64,000 bases of DNA from the NCBI RefSeq assembly GCF_000316685.1, contig NC_019680.1, positions 2,923,407-2,987,406 of the forward strand, given 5' to 3'. The position numbers were made by a program, and so were the translations under genes. This stretch comes from Synechococcus sp. PCC 6312 (GTDB taxonomy: Bacteria; Cyanobacteriota; Cyanobacteriia; Thermosynechococcales; Thermosynechococcaceae). The notes beneath the pieces are model-generated. The model was not told the DNA's origin. It searched no databases and saw only the letters and a program-made list of their open reading frames with translations. Every line of letters starts with the position of its first letter. The stretch's first letter is position 1. Shown here piece after piece: positions 53,963-61,979 of this stretch.

Positions 53963-54137
53963 CGCGAGTTGATTTGAGTTAATCTTCTCAGAGCTTTACC
54001 CAGGCCCCGAAGTGAATCAGTTTCCTGCTGTGGTACTCACACAGAGACTATTGCTTCAAAGGTCTTGATTAAAACTCTGCCTCATTAACTAAAACATCGA
54101 AAAACAATTTTAGAAGGTGTCCAGGGGGATGCCTTTT

Positions 54138-55331
54138 TTATTGATGGAATGGGTTGCCCCGACTATAGGCCTGGTAGGTGAGACGGGAAATTTGCCGAAT
54201 TAGCTCTGTGCCTTGGGGGTCATTATAGGGACGTTTAACCATAATCCCTGCCACATATTGTTGACCATTGGGCATTTCAATTAGGCCAGCATCCCCGACA
54301 AACGTGCCAATATCCCCCGTTTTGTGGGCAATTTTTGCACCAGGCCCTAGGCCCTGTGGGAGGAGCGTATTCGTCACCGTTGTCCGCATAATTCCCAGGA
54401 GTTTTTCACGACTCGTTTGTGAGACTAAATCCCCTTGGGCAATCCGGGCCATGAGAATCGCTAAGTCTTTGGGACTAGTGGTGTTTGTGCCTTCCATATC
54501 GGGTAAAGGGTTACGAATTACCGTATGCTCCAGGCCCCATTGGACAAATTGATCATTCAAGATCGTGGCTCCACCGAGGCGATCGATCAACATATTGGTG
54601 GCTGTGTTATCGCTGATAGAAATCATCAATTCGGCGGTTTCGAGAGTGGAAAATTTTGTCCCCGGCTTTTGATATTGCATGGTTCCTGCTTCCCCAGCAA
54701 TTAAATCCGGCCGCATGGTTAAGGGTTCTGCGAGGGTAATTTCACCGCGATCGAGGGCCTGGAAGAGGGCGACCAAGACCGGGATTTTAATCGTACTGGC
54801 CGCCGCAACAATCTGAGTTCCATCAACATTGACACTATTCCCCGTGGTTAAGTTCAAGAAATAGGCCCCACCTTGAAGTTGTTTCTTAGCGGCAAACCAT
54901 TGCTGAATGGTTTTCTCCACCTGAGTCAGGGGTTTTTCGGGGGGCAATGGAGATAATTCAGGAGCATTTAACTGAGCCAGAGCCGCAGGAGTGGTGTCTG
55001 GTTGGGCTTTGAGTTCTGGTTTTAGGACCGAGAGTCCAGTCCCAGTCATGGCAGTCAAGGCAGTGGCCACAATCCCCAGTTTGAGGGTGAGGCTCCAGAG
55101 TGTTGGTGGTTTACGGGGCGAGCCGGTTGAGAGTGGGGCCTCGGTGAGTCCAGTCGGAAAACTAACAATGTTGCTTTTGGGCCGAGATTTTATCTTGTTT
55201 TGGGGGGGGCGGGTAGATTTGGGGCGCGCTTGGGTCGTTGCAGCAGATAGGGGGGGACGGGGAGAAGCAGGGGATTGACGGACTTTGGCCGGTTGGGAAC
55301 GACGATTTTGGCGAGGGGACGGTTTGGCCAT
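54138..55331 (-). CDS. Class A beta-lactamase-like serine hydrolase
   Basis: A 397-residue protein with a basic, low-complexity N-terminal 70 residues (MAKPSPRQNRRSQPAK), a membrane segment (LKLGIVATALTAMTGTGLSV, about 84-104), and a periplasmic penicillin-recognising domain. Active-site motifs are S-x-x-K in AASTIKIPVLVAL, SDN in SISDNTATNML, and KTG in HKTGDIGTFVGD. Beta-lactamase or DD-endopeptidase-type activity is possible; the long N-terminus is unlike secreted lactamases, so a membrane-tethered cell-wall enzyme is more likely. Confidence 0.85.
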   Translation of the reverse strand: MAKPSPRQNRRSQPAKVRQSPASPRPPLSAATTQARPKSTRPPQNKIKSRPKSNIVSFPTGLTEAPLSTGSPRKPPTLWSLTLKLGIVATALTAMTGTGLSVLKPELKAQPDTTPAALAQLNAPELSPLPPEKPLTQVEKTIQQWFAAKKQLQGGAYFLNLTTGNSVNVDGTQIVAAASTIKIPVLVALFQALDRGEITLAEPLTMRPDLIAGEAGTMQYQKPGTKFSTLETAELMISISDNTATNMLIDRLGGATILNDQFVQWGLEHTVIRNPLPDMEGTNTTSPKDLAILMARIAQGDLVSQTSREKLLGIMRTTVTNTLLPQGLGPGAKIAHKTGDIGTFVGDAGLIEMPNGQQYVAGIMVKRPYNDPQGTELIRQISRLTYQAYSRGNPFHQ

Positions 55332-55377
55332 GTAGTGTTACCTTGACTCTCCACACAAGAAATGAACTTTAAGGGTC

Positions 55378-56118
55378 TTAACGTTGGCTTGGCAGGTGCT
55401 CAATGGCCCAGAAAACTTGTCGCAACATCCCCCGCAAGAGGGCAATTTCTGCTGCCGTGGGTTGGCTCCGGTTGACCAGGCCCCGTAATTTTGCCATCCG
55501 ACTATCAGCAGTATGGGGATAAAGATAACCGATTTTCAGCAGGAGTGATTGCCAATGACCATAAAATCCCTCTAAGTCCTCAAAGGAAGCCGTTGAAGGT
55601 GATTGGCTCGACTGCTCACCTCCGAGTGCCGACTGGTCTGCCTGAGCTTGCCATAGCTCATAACAACATACGCCCACAGCCTGGGCCAGATTCAAGGATG
55701 GGTAGGTTGAATCCGTGGGAATTTGAATTAGACATTGAGCCAGCATCAATTCTTGATTGGTTAGCCCATGATCTTCGCGCCCAAAAATAATTGCAGCTGA
55801 GTGATTGAGGAGAGCGGGCAAGGTTTGGCGGGGGGGGGCTAGGGGAATGTTGGTATCCATATCTCGCCCGACCGTAGCCATAATTCGGGAACAGCCCATC
55901 AGTGCAGTGGCTAAATCCGGGACAACTTCGGCAGTCTCTAAAATTTCAACCGCATGAACCGCCATTAAGCGGGCCTGTTCTCCAAGCGGATCACATTCGG
56001 GATTGACTAAAACCAACTGCCCCAGGCCCATGTTTTTCATTACCCGAGCCACAGACCCCACATTCAAGGCCCCAGCCGGTTCGACCAAGACAATCTTAAT
56101 TTGACCTAAAGGAGACAT
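55378..56118 (-). CDS. SpoU-family tRNA/rRNA 2'-O-methyltransferase (TrmJ-like)
   Basis: A roughly 246-residue SPOUT methyltransferase: IKIVLVEPAGALNVGSVARV at the N-terminus, AIIFGREDHGLTNQELMLAQ and CLIQIPTDSTYPSLNLAQAV, the trefoil-knot SAM site. The length and the end (ALLRGMLRQVFWAIEH) match TrmJ, which methylates position 32 of tRNA; other members modify rRNA, so the substrate is probable only. ATG 56118 is chosen because the frame further upstream runs into murQ and is not part of the family. It follows murQ with an 8-bp gap. Confidence 0.82.
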   Translation of the reverse strand: MSPLGQIKIVLVEPAGALNVGSVARVMKNMGLGQLVLVNPECDPLGEQARLMAVHAVEILETAEVVPDLATALMGCSRIMATVGRDMDTNIPLAPPRQTLPALLNHSAAIIFGREDHGLTNQELMLAQCLIQIPTDSTYPSLNLAQAVGVCCYELWQAQADQSALGGEQSSQSPSTASFEDLEGFYGHWQSLLLKIGYLYPHTADSRMAKLRGLVNRSQPTAAEIALLRGMLRQVFWAIEHLPSQR

Positions 56119-56126
56119 GAAATCTC

Positions 56127-57074
56127 TTAAGAGGGGGTGACTTGAAAGGCATTCAGGGCCGTTCGGAGTTGACCATGATGGTGATCTAACAGGGCCTGGG
56201 CTGCCTCTGGAGCGAGGTTTGTCCAATGCATTAACAAGGCTAATTTAACCCGTTGCCCGCTTTTACTCAGGAGATCAGCCGCTGGTTCCCGTTCTAACCC
56301 CGTCAAGTCGGCAATAATCCGCACCGCCCGATCAAACAGTTTGCTGTTAGTTACGGAGACATCCACCATCCGATTGCCATAGACCTTCCCTAACTGCACC
56401 ATCACCCCCGTGGAGATCATATTCAGGGCTATCTTGGTGACAGTTCCAGCCTTGAGACGCGTCGACCCCGTCAGTAATTCCGGCCCAACTAACAGGCGAA
56501 TATCAATTTGGGCATTCGTGGGGACTTGTTGACTGGGAACACAAGCCAAGAAAATCGTTAAGGCCCTTTGCTCGTTAGCGGCTGTAATGGCCCCTTGGAC
56601 ATAGGGGGTTGTCCCGCCCGCTGTAATGCCAACGACCACATCTAAGGGGCCAATCTGATGCTCGATCATCGCCGCCGCGCCATCCCTAGCCCGGTCTTCC
56701 AAGGCTTCCGAACTTTTGACTAGAGCCGCCCGGCCACCCGCCAAAATTCCCTGCACCATCTCCGGTGGACTACAAAAGGTTGGGGGACATTCCGCCGCAT
56801 CTAACACGCCCAAGCGACCACTGGTACCGGCCCCAATATAAAACAGTCGCCCCCCTTGCCGTAAACGATCAGCCGTTTCAGTGATGGCCTGGGCAATGAC
56901 TTCTCTCGCATTGGCAATAGCCGCTAAAACCTTTTGATCTTCTTGATTAAAGAGGTCAACGAACTCTAGGGGAGTCAACTGATCTAAATTTTGACTAGCG
57001 GGGTTGGCCTGTTCAGTCAATAAATGTCCGCGGGTGGGAATCTGGTTAAGCTCTAGGTTGAGATTTGAAGTCAC
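56127..57074 (-). CDS. murQ: N-acetylmuramic acid 6-phosphate etherase
   Basis: Cleaves the lactyl ether of MurNAc-6-phosphate, giving GlcNAc-6-phosphate and D-lactate in cell-wall recycling. The 315-residue protein is of the SIS-domain family: GAGTSGRLGVLDAAECPPTF, then VVGITAGGTTPYVQGAITAA and LKAGTVTKIALNMISTGVMV. D-lactate formed here could feed the 2-hydroxyacid dehydrogenase family, although they are not linked in the window. ATG 57074 overlaps the VOC gene by 4 bp. Confidence 0.94.
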   Translation of the reverse strand: MTSNLNLELNQIPTRGHLLTEQANPASQNLDQLTPLEFVDLFNQEDQKVLAAIANAREVIAQAITETADRLRQGGRLFYIGAGTSGRLGVLDAAECPPTFCSPPEMVQGILAGGRAALVKSSEALEDRARDGAAAMIEHQIGPLDVVVGITAGGTTPYVQGAITAANEQRALTIFLACVPSQQVPTNAQIDIRLLVGPELLTGSTRLKAGTVTKIALNMISTGVMVQLGKVYGNRMVDVSVTNSKLFDRAVRIIADLTGLEREPAADLLSKSGQRVKLALLMHWTNLAPEAAQALLDHHHGQLRTALNAFQVTPS

Positions 57075-57643
57075 TTTGGGGCAATCTCCGCCAATTCAAT
57101 CACCTGGCCAGCATAATCTTTGACTAGAAAATTTAAGGGTTCTTCCCGCCGGAGTTTATAGCGAATGTGGTAAGTCTGTACCCGCTTGAGGAGTTGTTTG
57201 AGACATTCCCGATCAAAACAAACATGGCGCTGCCGATTTTTTTCGCCATAGTTGGCCCCACTAATGATATGAAGTTGGGTATTTTTCTTTAACTGATACC
57301 ACAGGCCATCATTGGGGCGGGCAGGTTGATTTTGGTTGTAGCTAATGGCAGAGGGGACATAGAGAGGATCGAGAGAGGCCACCCCTAGGGTTTGCTCATA
57401 GTTGTAGTAATAATGAAGGGGGACATCGGCGACGGATAGGCGTAACTCGTCCTCATAAAATTTCCGGGCCTGTTCTAAATCCGAGACCATCAGGGTATAA
57501 ACCTTGGGAGCACTGGAAAGAAAGACCCACATGGCCCCGCCATAGAGGGTCAACAGTAGAATCATCACCCCCTGAGTGGAAAAAATTCCATCCCAAGCAG
57601 CATCTAACCAGGCCAAGTGAGGAATAAAACTAGGAATCATCAT
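57071..57643 (-). CDS. Glyoxalase/VOC-fold membrane-associated protein
   Basis: A 190-residue protein. An N-terminal membrane helix (GVMILLLTLYGGAMWVFLSS, about 25-44) precedes a VOC-type domain starting VYTLMVSDLEQARKFYEDEL with RLSVADVPLHYYYNY and ending NFLVKDYAGQVIELAEIAPK. The metal residues of glyoxalase I are not all evident, so it may be non-catalytic. It overlaps murQ by 4 bp (ATGA) and is divergent from ruvC. Confidence 0.7.
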   Translation of the reverse strand: MMIPSFIPHLAWLDAAWDGIFSTQGVMILLLTLYGGAMWVFLSSAPKVYTLMVSDLEQARKFYEDELRLSVADVPLHYYYNYEQTLGVASLDPLYVPSAISYNQNQPARPNDGLWYQLKKNTQLHIISGANYGEKNRQRHVCFDRECLKQLLKRVQTYHIRYKLRREEPLNFLVKDYAGQVIELAEIAPK

Positions 57644-57710
57644 GCCCGCGGGACAGTTTTCAAACCCGTTATTCTGAATAAGTTAGCATTATTTCCCATT
57701 GTAACGACCC

Positions 57711-58187
57711 TTGCCCCTGACCCGCATTCTTGGTTTAGACCCCGGCCTGGCTACCATCGGCTATGGCTGTATTCAATGGGACGATTCGGCAGAACTCCGC
57801 ATGATTGACTTTGGGGTGATTCAAACGCCCGCCAAGACCGAGCTGGGTAGCCGTCTTGAAATTATTTACTCCGACTTAACCACCCTCATTCGCCAAACCC
57901 AGCCAACCTTAATTTCCATCGAAAAATTATTCTTCTATAAAATGGGAAACACGATCCAAGTCGCCCAGGCCCGCGGTGTGATTTTGCTCGCCATTACCCA
58001 GGCCGAAGTTCCGATTGTTGAGTTTTCACCACCCCAGGTCAAACAGGCCCTGACCGGATATGGTAGAGCCACTAAACAAGATGTTCAAGCCGCCGTCCAA
58101 CGGGAGTTAAACTTGGAAAAACTTCCCCGTCCCGATGATGCAGCCGATGCCTTGGCTTTGGCCTTGGCGGCTGGAATGCAGTTGTAA
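57711..58187 (+). CDS. ruvC: Holliday junction resolvase RuvC
   Basis: Endonuclease that resolves Holliday junctions with RuvAB. The 158-residue protein shows [20 protein letters not shown] (first Asp), [14 protein letters not shown] (Glu), and [14 protein letters not shown] with the last two acidic residues. The start is TTG 57711: an in-frame TAA lies at 57702-57704 and the next in-frame ATG is after the catalytic Asp, so no ATG is possible. It is convergent with psbY, whose stop lies 9 bp beyond. Confidence 0.92.
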   Translation: MPLTRILGLDPGLATIGYGCIQWDDSAELRMIDFGVIQTPAKTELGSRLEIIYSDLTTLIRQTQPTLISIEKLFFYKMGNTIQVAQARGVILLAITQAEVPIVEFSPPQVKQALTGYGRATKQDVQAAVQRELNLEKLPRPDDAADALALALAAGMQL

Positions 58188-58196
58188 AGGTAGAAA

Positions 58197-58316
58197 CTAT
58201 TTAATTTTATTCAGAGCAGTTTGAAGTTGCTTGAGGGCATAGGGGAGGATATTTTTCACAGCCCAACCCCCAGCAAGTAAAACCGGCAGCAAGACAATTA
58301 AGACACGCCAATCCAT
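58197..58316 (-). CDS. psbY: Photosystem II protein Y
   Basis: A 39-residue single-helix subunit at the edge of photosystem II near cytochrome b559. It reads MDWRVLIVLLPVLLAGGWAV, then KNILPYALKQLQTALNKIK, which closely matches the PsbY of Thermosynechococcus as I remember it. ATG 58316 is preceded by AGGAGA on the minus strand. It is below the size limit of the usual ORF listing. It is convergent with ruvC and 57 bp upstream of the EcsC gene end on the same strand. Confidence 0.94.
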   Translation of the reverse strand: MDWRVLIVLLPVLLAGGWAVKNILPYALKQLQTALNKIK

Positions 58317-58372
58317 GATTTTATCTCCTAATTGCGTCTATAAAAAGTTGTTTATGGTTGCGAATACTGAAC

Positions 58373-59212
58373 TTATGGTATCAAATTCGGGGCCGGCTGG
58401 GGGATCAGTTTTTGGTGATAAACCAACCAGCGGAGTTGCCAAGCCCGTTGAGCCGTTTCTCCGACCGACTGCATCAGTTCTGTGCTGGCCCTAATACCCA
58501 ACAATGTTCCAATCACTGGAATCGCTTCACCCCCTAACTCTGCCGCAAAGGCGACTAAAATTCGCTCCAGGAGGGCACTCGTGGATTCTTCAGCCGCATC
58601 TTCTACGGATTTGTCTAGCAATTGGGTGACAGCCGCTTGGTACAAATCTGACTGAGATCTGGCCATCCGCTGCAAGAGTCTTTGGCGTTCCTCTGGGGAG
58701 TCAGCTAGGCTAAGGGCTAAAATTCCCCAAATACAACCTTTCCGGGCTGGGGTATCGGGGGGGAATCCATAGGCTAGCCCCATCCGTTGAATCATCGTCA
58801 AACTGAGCAAGATCATCAACCCAACATTGGCAACTTCCCCCAGTCCCTCAAGCAAACTCGTGAATCCCGCTTCTAGAGCTGCTTTTCCTTGGGCAATCTT
58901 TTGAATATCTCTAGCAATCCGGTCGCAGGCCGTTAACTCTCCATCACGCAGATCTTCCCAAGTTTTAGCTTTGGTCAAGTATTTTTGCAGGAACGCCCAG
59001 TCGCTTTGCCAGTCATCCGTGAGTTGATCACAGGCCTGGTGTAATTGTTCAATTAATTCTCTGGGAATGCGGTGGATCAGGTTTTCCTCAAGGGGATGCA
59101 GTGCCGTAGCTAGGGCCTGAGACAGGGGAGTTTCGTGATGATGGAGCCAGACCTTGATCCCGTGCAGTTGTGTTTGCTCATAGGGAGTTAGAAGGGGTGT
59201 CATGGATTTCAC
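58373..59212 (-). CDS. EcsC family protein
   Basis: A 279-residue helical protein of the EcsC family, with EQTQLHGIKVWLHHHETPLS, then GLGEVANVGLMILLSLTMIQ and a hydrophobic region ELGGEAIPVIGTLLGIRAS. The glycine-rich helices suggest membrane association. EcsC-family function is not established, but members occur with transport and secretion genes. It lies between psbY and a Uma2 gene on the minus strand, 33 bp after that gene. Confidence 0.75.
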   Translation of the reverse strand: MKSMTPLLTPYEQTQLHGIKVWLHHHETPLSQALATALHPLEENLIHRIPRELIEQLHQACDQLTDDWQSDWAFLQKYLTKAKTWEDLRDGELTACDRIARDIQKIAQGKAALEAGFTSLLEGLGEVANVGLMILLSLTMIQRMGLAYGFPPDTPARKGCIWGILALSLADSPEERQRLLQRMARSQSDLYQAAVTQLLDKSVEDAAEESTSALLERILVAFAAELGGEAIPVIGTLLGIRASTELMQSVGETAQRAWQLRWLVYHQKLIPQPAPNLIP

Positions 59213-59245
59213 TCTGGTGAATAAGGCTGAGAAACCAGGCCTGGT

Positions 59246-60031
59246 TTAGGGTTTTCCTTCCAATTGGGCCCGGAGTTTAGCGAGTTCGGCTTCCGCAGCT
59301 TCGGCTCGGAGTTTTTCTTGTTCAGCTCTCAAATACTCTTGTTCTGCGCGAATATTTTCTTGGTCTGCCCGTTGTTTTTCTAACTCTAGTTGGGTGCGAA
59401 GAGTGGCCTGTTCTACTTTGCTTTGACGAACTAAATCCTCGACAAAAACCGGTTCCAGAATCTCGGCGGCCGTCAGAGTCAGGTTGGGAAATAAAGGTGA
59501 TTTGATCTGGGCATCAGCTAAGAATTCCTGGCGGCTATAGCCATCGGGATTATCGGGATCTGCCAAGACCCAAACCCGTTGCCGCTGCGGATCGACAATC
59601 CAGTATTCCGGGATATTGATTAAGGCATATTCCGCCCGCTTGCGAATATAGTCTTCCCGCCAATTTTCACTGACCACTTCCACCACTAAGGTCGGAGTTT
59701 CGGCAAGGTCGAAAATACCTGCGCCTTTGCGATTAGTTAGTTTTTGCCACAGGTCACGAGTACAAACCACCACATCAGGAATCCGGGATGAGGCTTCCTC
59801 TGTTCTGACTCCAGTATCGGTTCTGGCTATTAAATCCAGGCCAACCTTCGTGATAGCTTGCTGAAATTGATAGACCAAAAAATGGGCAATGTTGACGTGT
59901 TGGGTCGTTGGAGTCGGCATTTGAATCAGCACACCTCGAAATAATTCGTATTGGTAATCATCAGGAGGCTGAAATTGGCAGTATTCCGTAAAGGTTAATT
60001 TTTCAGTGGAGGTAGGGGGTAAGGCAACCAT
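59246..60031 (-). CDS. Uma2 family (DUF820) endonuclease-like protein with coiled-coil tail
   Basis: A 261-residue Uma2 protein. The core is YELFRGVLIQMPTPTTQH, SRIPDVVVCTRDLWQKL, TPTLVVEVVSENWREDYIRK and AEYALINIPEYWIVDPQR. After about 200 residues follows a charged helical tail with repeated RAEQE units (ENIRAEQEYLRAEQEKLRAE), a coiled coil. As with the other Uma2 gene here, function is not known. It is divergent from rfaE2. Confidence 0.8.
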   Translation of the reverse strand: MVALPPTSTEKLTFTEYCQFQPPDDYQYELFRGVLIQMPTPTTQHVNIAHFLVYQFQQAITKVGLDLIARTDTGVRTEEASSRIPDVVVCTRDLWQKLTNRKGAGIFDLAETPTLVVEVVSENWREDYIRKRAEYALINIPEYWIVDPQRQRVWVLADPDNPDGYSRQEFLADAQIKSPLFPNLTLTAAEILEPVFVEDLVRQSKVEQATLRTQLELEKQRADQENIRAEQEYLRAEQEKLRAEAAEAELAKLRAQLEGKP

Positions 60032-60148
60032 AGGGTATTCGCCAGCAAAGAGGGGCCAGATATTCCGCTTATAGTAGATAGGGTAACAGGTTCAGATTTC
60101 TGCTGTAGGCTCTCCAGGCCCCGTTTAGTCCCCTCCCAAAAACGCGAA

Positions 60149-60676
60149 ATGTCCTCTGAAGTGATAGCCTTAAACGCCAAAATTTATTCCCTGAGTGACC
60201 TACAAAACGCAATTAACCAAAACCCCCAGGCCTGGCGACCGCTGGTATTTACCAATGGATGTTTTGATCTCCTCCATGTCGGCCATGTGCGCTACTTAAC
60301 TACGGCCCGGAGTTTAGGCAAAACCTTAGTGGTTGGGCTTAATAGTGATCAATCTGTGGCCGGAATCAAACCAAACCGGCCTGGCCAACCCCCGCGTCCC
60401 ATCGTTCCCGAAAGCCAACGGGCCGAAGTCTTAGCTGCCTTAGAAGCCGTGAGTGGAGTGGTTATTTTTACAGAACCGACTGCCACAACCCTGATTCAGG
60501 CCCTGCAACCGGATATTTATGTCAAAGGGGGCGATTACTCGGTTGAGACTTTACCAGAAAGCCCCGCAGTCCAGGCCTATGGCGGTAGGATCCAGTTAGT
60601 CCAAGTCGAAGTTCCCAGTTCCACCTCTGGCATTATTAACCGGATTCTCCAAGCCGCCTGTCCTAACCCCACCTAA
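60149..60676 (+). CDS. rfaE2: RfaE2/HldE-type heptose-1-phosphate adenylyltransferase
   Basis: A 175-residue cytidylyltransferase-fold enzyme. The N-terminal signature is VFTNGCFDLLHVGHVRYLTT, the H-x-x-H of nucleotidyltransferases in LLHVGHVRY; LVVGLNSDQSVAGIKP and IYVKGGDYSVETLPE follow. Members activate heptose-1-phosphate for lipopolysaccharide core or related sugars. It begins the run rfaE2-gun4-cpcT-decarboxylase with short gaps of 5-11 bp, so it is likely one operon. Confidence 0.88.
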   Translation: MSSEVIALNAKIYSLSDLQNAINQNPQAWRPLVFTNGCFDLLHVGHVRYLTTARSLGKTLVVGLNSDQSVAGIKPNRPGQPPRPIVPESQRAEVLAALEAVSGVVIFTEPTATTLIQALQPDIYVKGGDYSVETLPESPAVQAYGGRIQLVQVEVPSSTSGIINRILQAACPNPT

Positions 60677-60681
60677 ACCCT

Positions 60682-61383
60682 ATGGCCTCAGATACCGATT
60701 TACTGACATCCCTCATTACACAACTGACGAGCGGTAACGAAAAACGCCAACTCCAGGCCCTAGATGATCTCAGCGCACTCATGCCGGATGCGGGGGAGAA
60801 ACTCCTCCAACTCTTAAAAACAGCAACCTGGGCCTGGGGAGTCAAGGGGCGGGCCTATGAATTGTTGGCGGAATTGGGGGATACGGACGTTAAATCTGCC
60901 CTGATTGAGCAATATCCCCAGGGAATTGTCCCCTTATTGTCTGAAAAAGGTGTGGATTATCAACCCCTCCAGCAACTTTTACAGCACCATGACTACCAGG
61001 CCGCGGACGATTTAACCCTCAAGCTCCTCTGCAAATTGGCTAGTCCGATGGCCGAAAAACGGGGCTGGTTATACTTTTCAGAAGTTGAACAGTTCCCAAT
61101 CCCGGATTTATTAACGATTGATCATCTCTGGTTAGCCCACTCCCAAGGTAAGTTTGGGTATTCGGTGCAACGGCAAATCTGGCTTGGCCTGGGGAAAAAC
61201 TGGTCACAACTCTGGGAGAAAATCAATTGGCGACAGGGTAAAAAATGGACCCGCTGGCCAGGGGAATTTACCTGGGATTTAACTGCACCCCGCGGTCATC
61301 TGCCTTTGAGTAATCAATTGCGGGGGATCCAAGTCATCAATGCCTTGCTGAATCACCCGGCCTGGTCGCAGTCTTCAACCTGA
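60682..61383 (+). CDS. gun4: GUN4-domain protein
   Basis: A 233-residue GUN4 protein: an N-terminal helical bundle, followed by the porphyrin-binding GUN4 core with LLCKLASPMAEKRGWLYFSE, then QFPIPDLLTIDHLWLAHSQ and KFGYSVQRQIWLGLGKNW. GUN4 stimulates magnesium chelatase and binds protoporphyrin IX. This is the standard GUN4 form rather than a kinase fusion. It begins 5 bp after rfaE2 and ends 6 bp before the CpcT-type gene, linking chlorophyll regulation with bilin attachment. Confidence 0.9.
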   Translation: MASDTDLLTSLITQLTSGNEKRQLQALDDLSALMPDAGEKLLQLLKTATWAWGVKGRAYELLAELGDTDVKSALIEQYPQGIVPLLSEKGVDYQPLQQLLQHHDYQAADDLTLKLLCKLASPMAEKRGWLYFSEVEQFPIPDLLTIDHLWLAHSQGKFGYSVQRQIWLGLGKNWSQLWEKINWRQGKKWTRWPGEFTWDLTAPRGHLPLSNQLRGIQVINALLNHPAWSQSST

Positions 61384-61389
61384 GGGATT

Positions 61390-61968
61390 ATGAGTGATTT
61401 ATCCAAATCAGACGCAATTGCGGCCCAGCTTTACGAATGCTTGACGGGTGAATTTCAGAATCAAGCCCAGGCCCAGGCGCAACCCACTTGGTTTGTCCAT
61501 CTCCGGCTTTGGCAACGGGCCATTCCCCAGGGGATTCAGGGACAGCGGGCGATTTTTGCCGAACAGGCCAATGCCCTCTATTTAGATAAACCCTATCGGC
61601 AACGGATTTTAGTGATTCAGCCAGAGCCTCTGCAAATTCACTATTGGGCCTGTAAGTCTCCCAGTCAGTGGGCCGGGGCAGGGATGGCTCCAAGTCGTTT
61701 GCAGGGCCTCAGGGAATCTGACCTTGATCCCTTGCCTGGGTGCGTTTTGAATGTGGAATATGCTGACCATTGTTTTCAGGCTACCCTCCCCGAAACCTCC
61801 CGCTGTTGTTTTCCCTATCAAGGGCAAGAACGGCAAGTTGTTTTAGGCTTTAGGGTGACAGCTCAAAAATTTTGGAGTTTTGACCGGGGTGTGGATCCAG
61901 TTACGGGGCAAGGGTTGTGGGGAGCATTGATCGGGCCCTATGAATTTGAACTGGTGAACATCAATTAA
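61390..61968 (+). CDS. CpcT/CpeT-type phycobilin lyase
   Basis: A 192-residue protein of the CpcT/CpeT family, which attaches phycocyanobilin or phycoerythrobilin to phycobiliprotein cysteines. Family features are LYECLTGEFQNQAQAQAQPT, then FVHLRLWQRAIPQ, and the strand set YLDKPYRQRILVIQP with YEFELVNIN at the end. Which cysteine it serves, probably Cys153 of phycocyanin beta, cannot be settled. ATG 61390 follows gun4 at 6 bp. Confidence 0.85.
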   Translation: MSDLSKSDAIAAQLYECLTGEFQNQAQAQAQPTWFVHLRLWQRAIPQGIQGQRAIFAEQANALYLDKPYRQRILVIQPEPLQIHYWACKSPSQWAGAGMAPSRLQGLRESDLDPLPGCVLNVEYADHCFQATLPETSRCCFPYQGQERQVVLGFRVTAQKFWSFDRGVDPVTGQGLWGALIGPYEFELVNIN

Positions 61969-61979
61969 AGTCTGACCCA

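Noticed and set aside
59995-60180. 61-aa minus-strand frame between Uma2 and rfaE2
   Set aside because: It overlaps both genes and has no recognisable content; region read as a divergent promoter.
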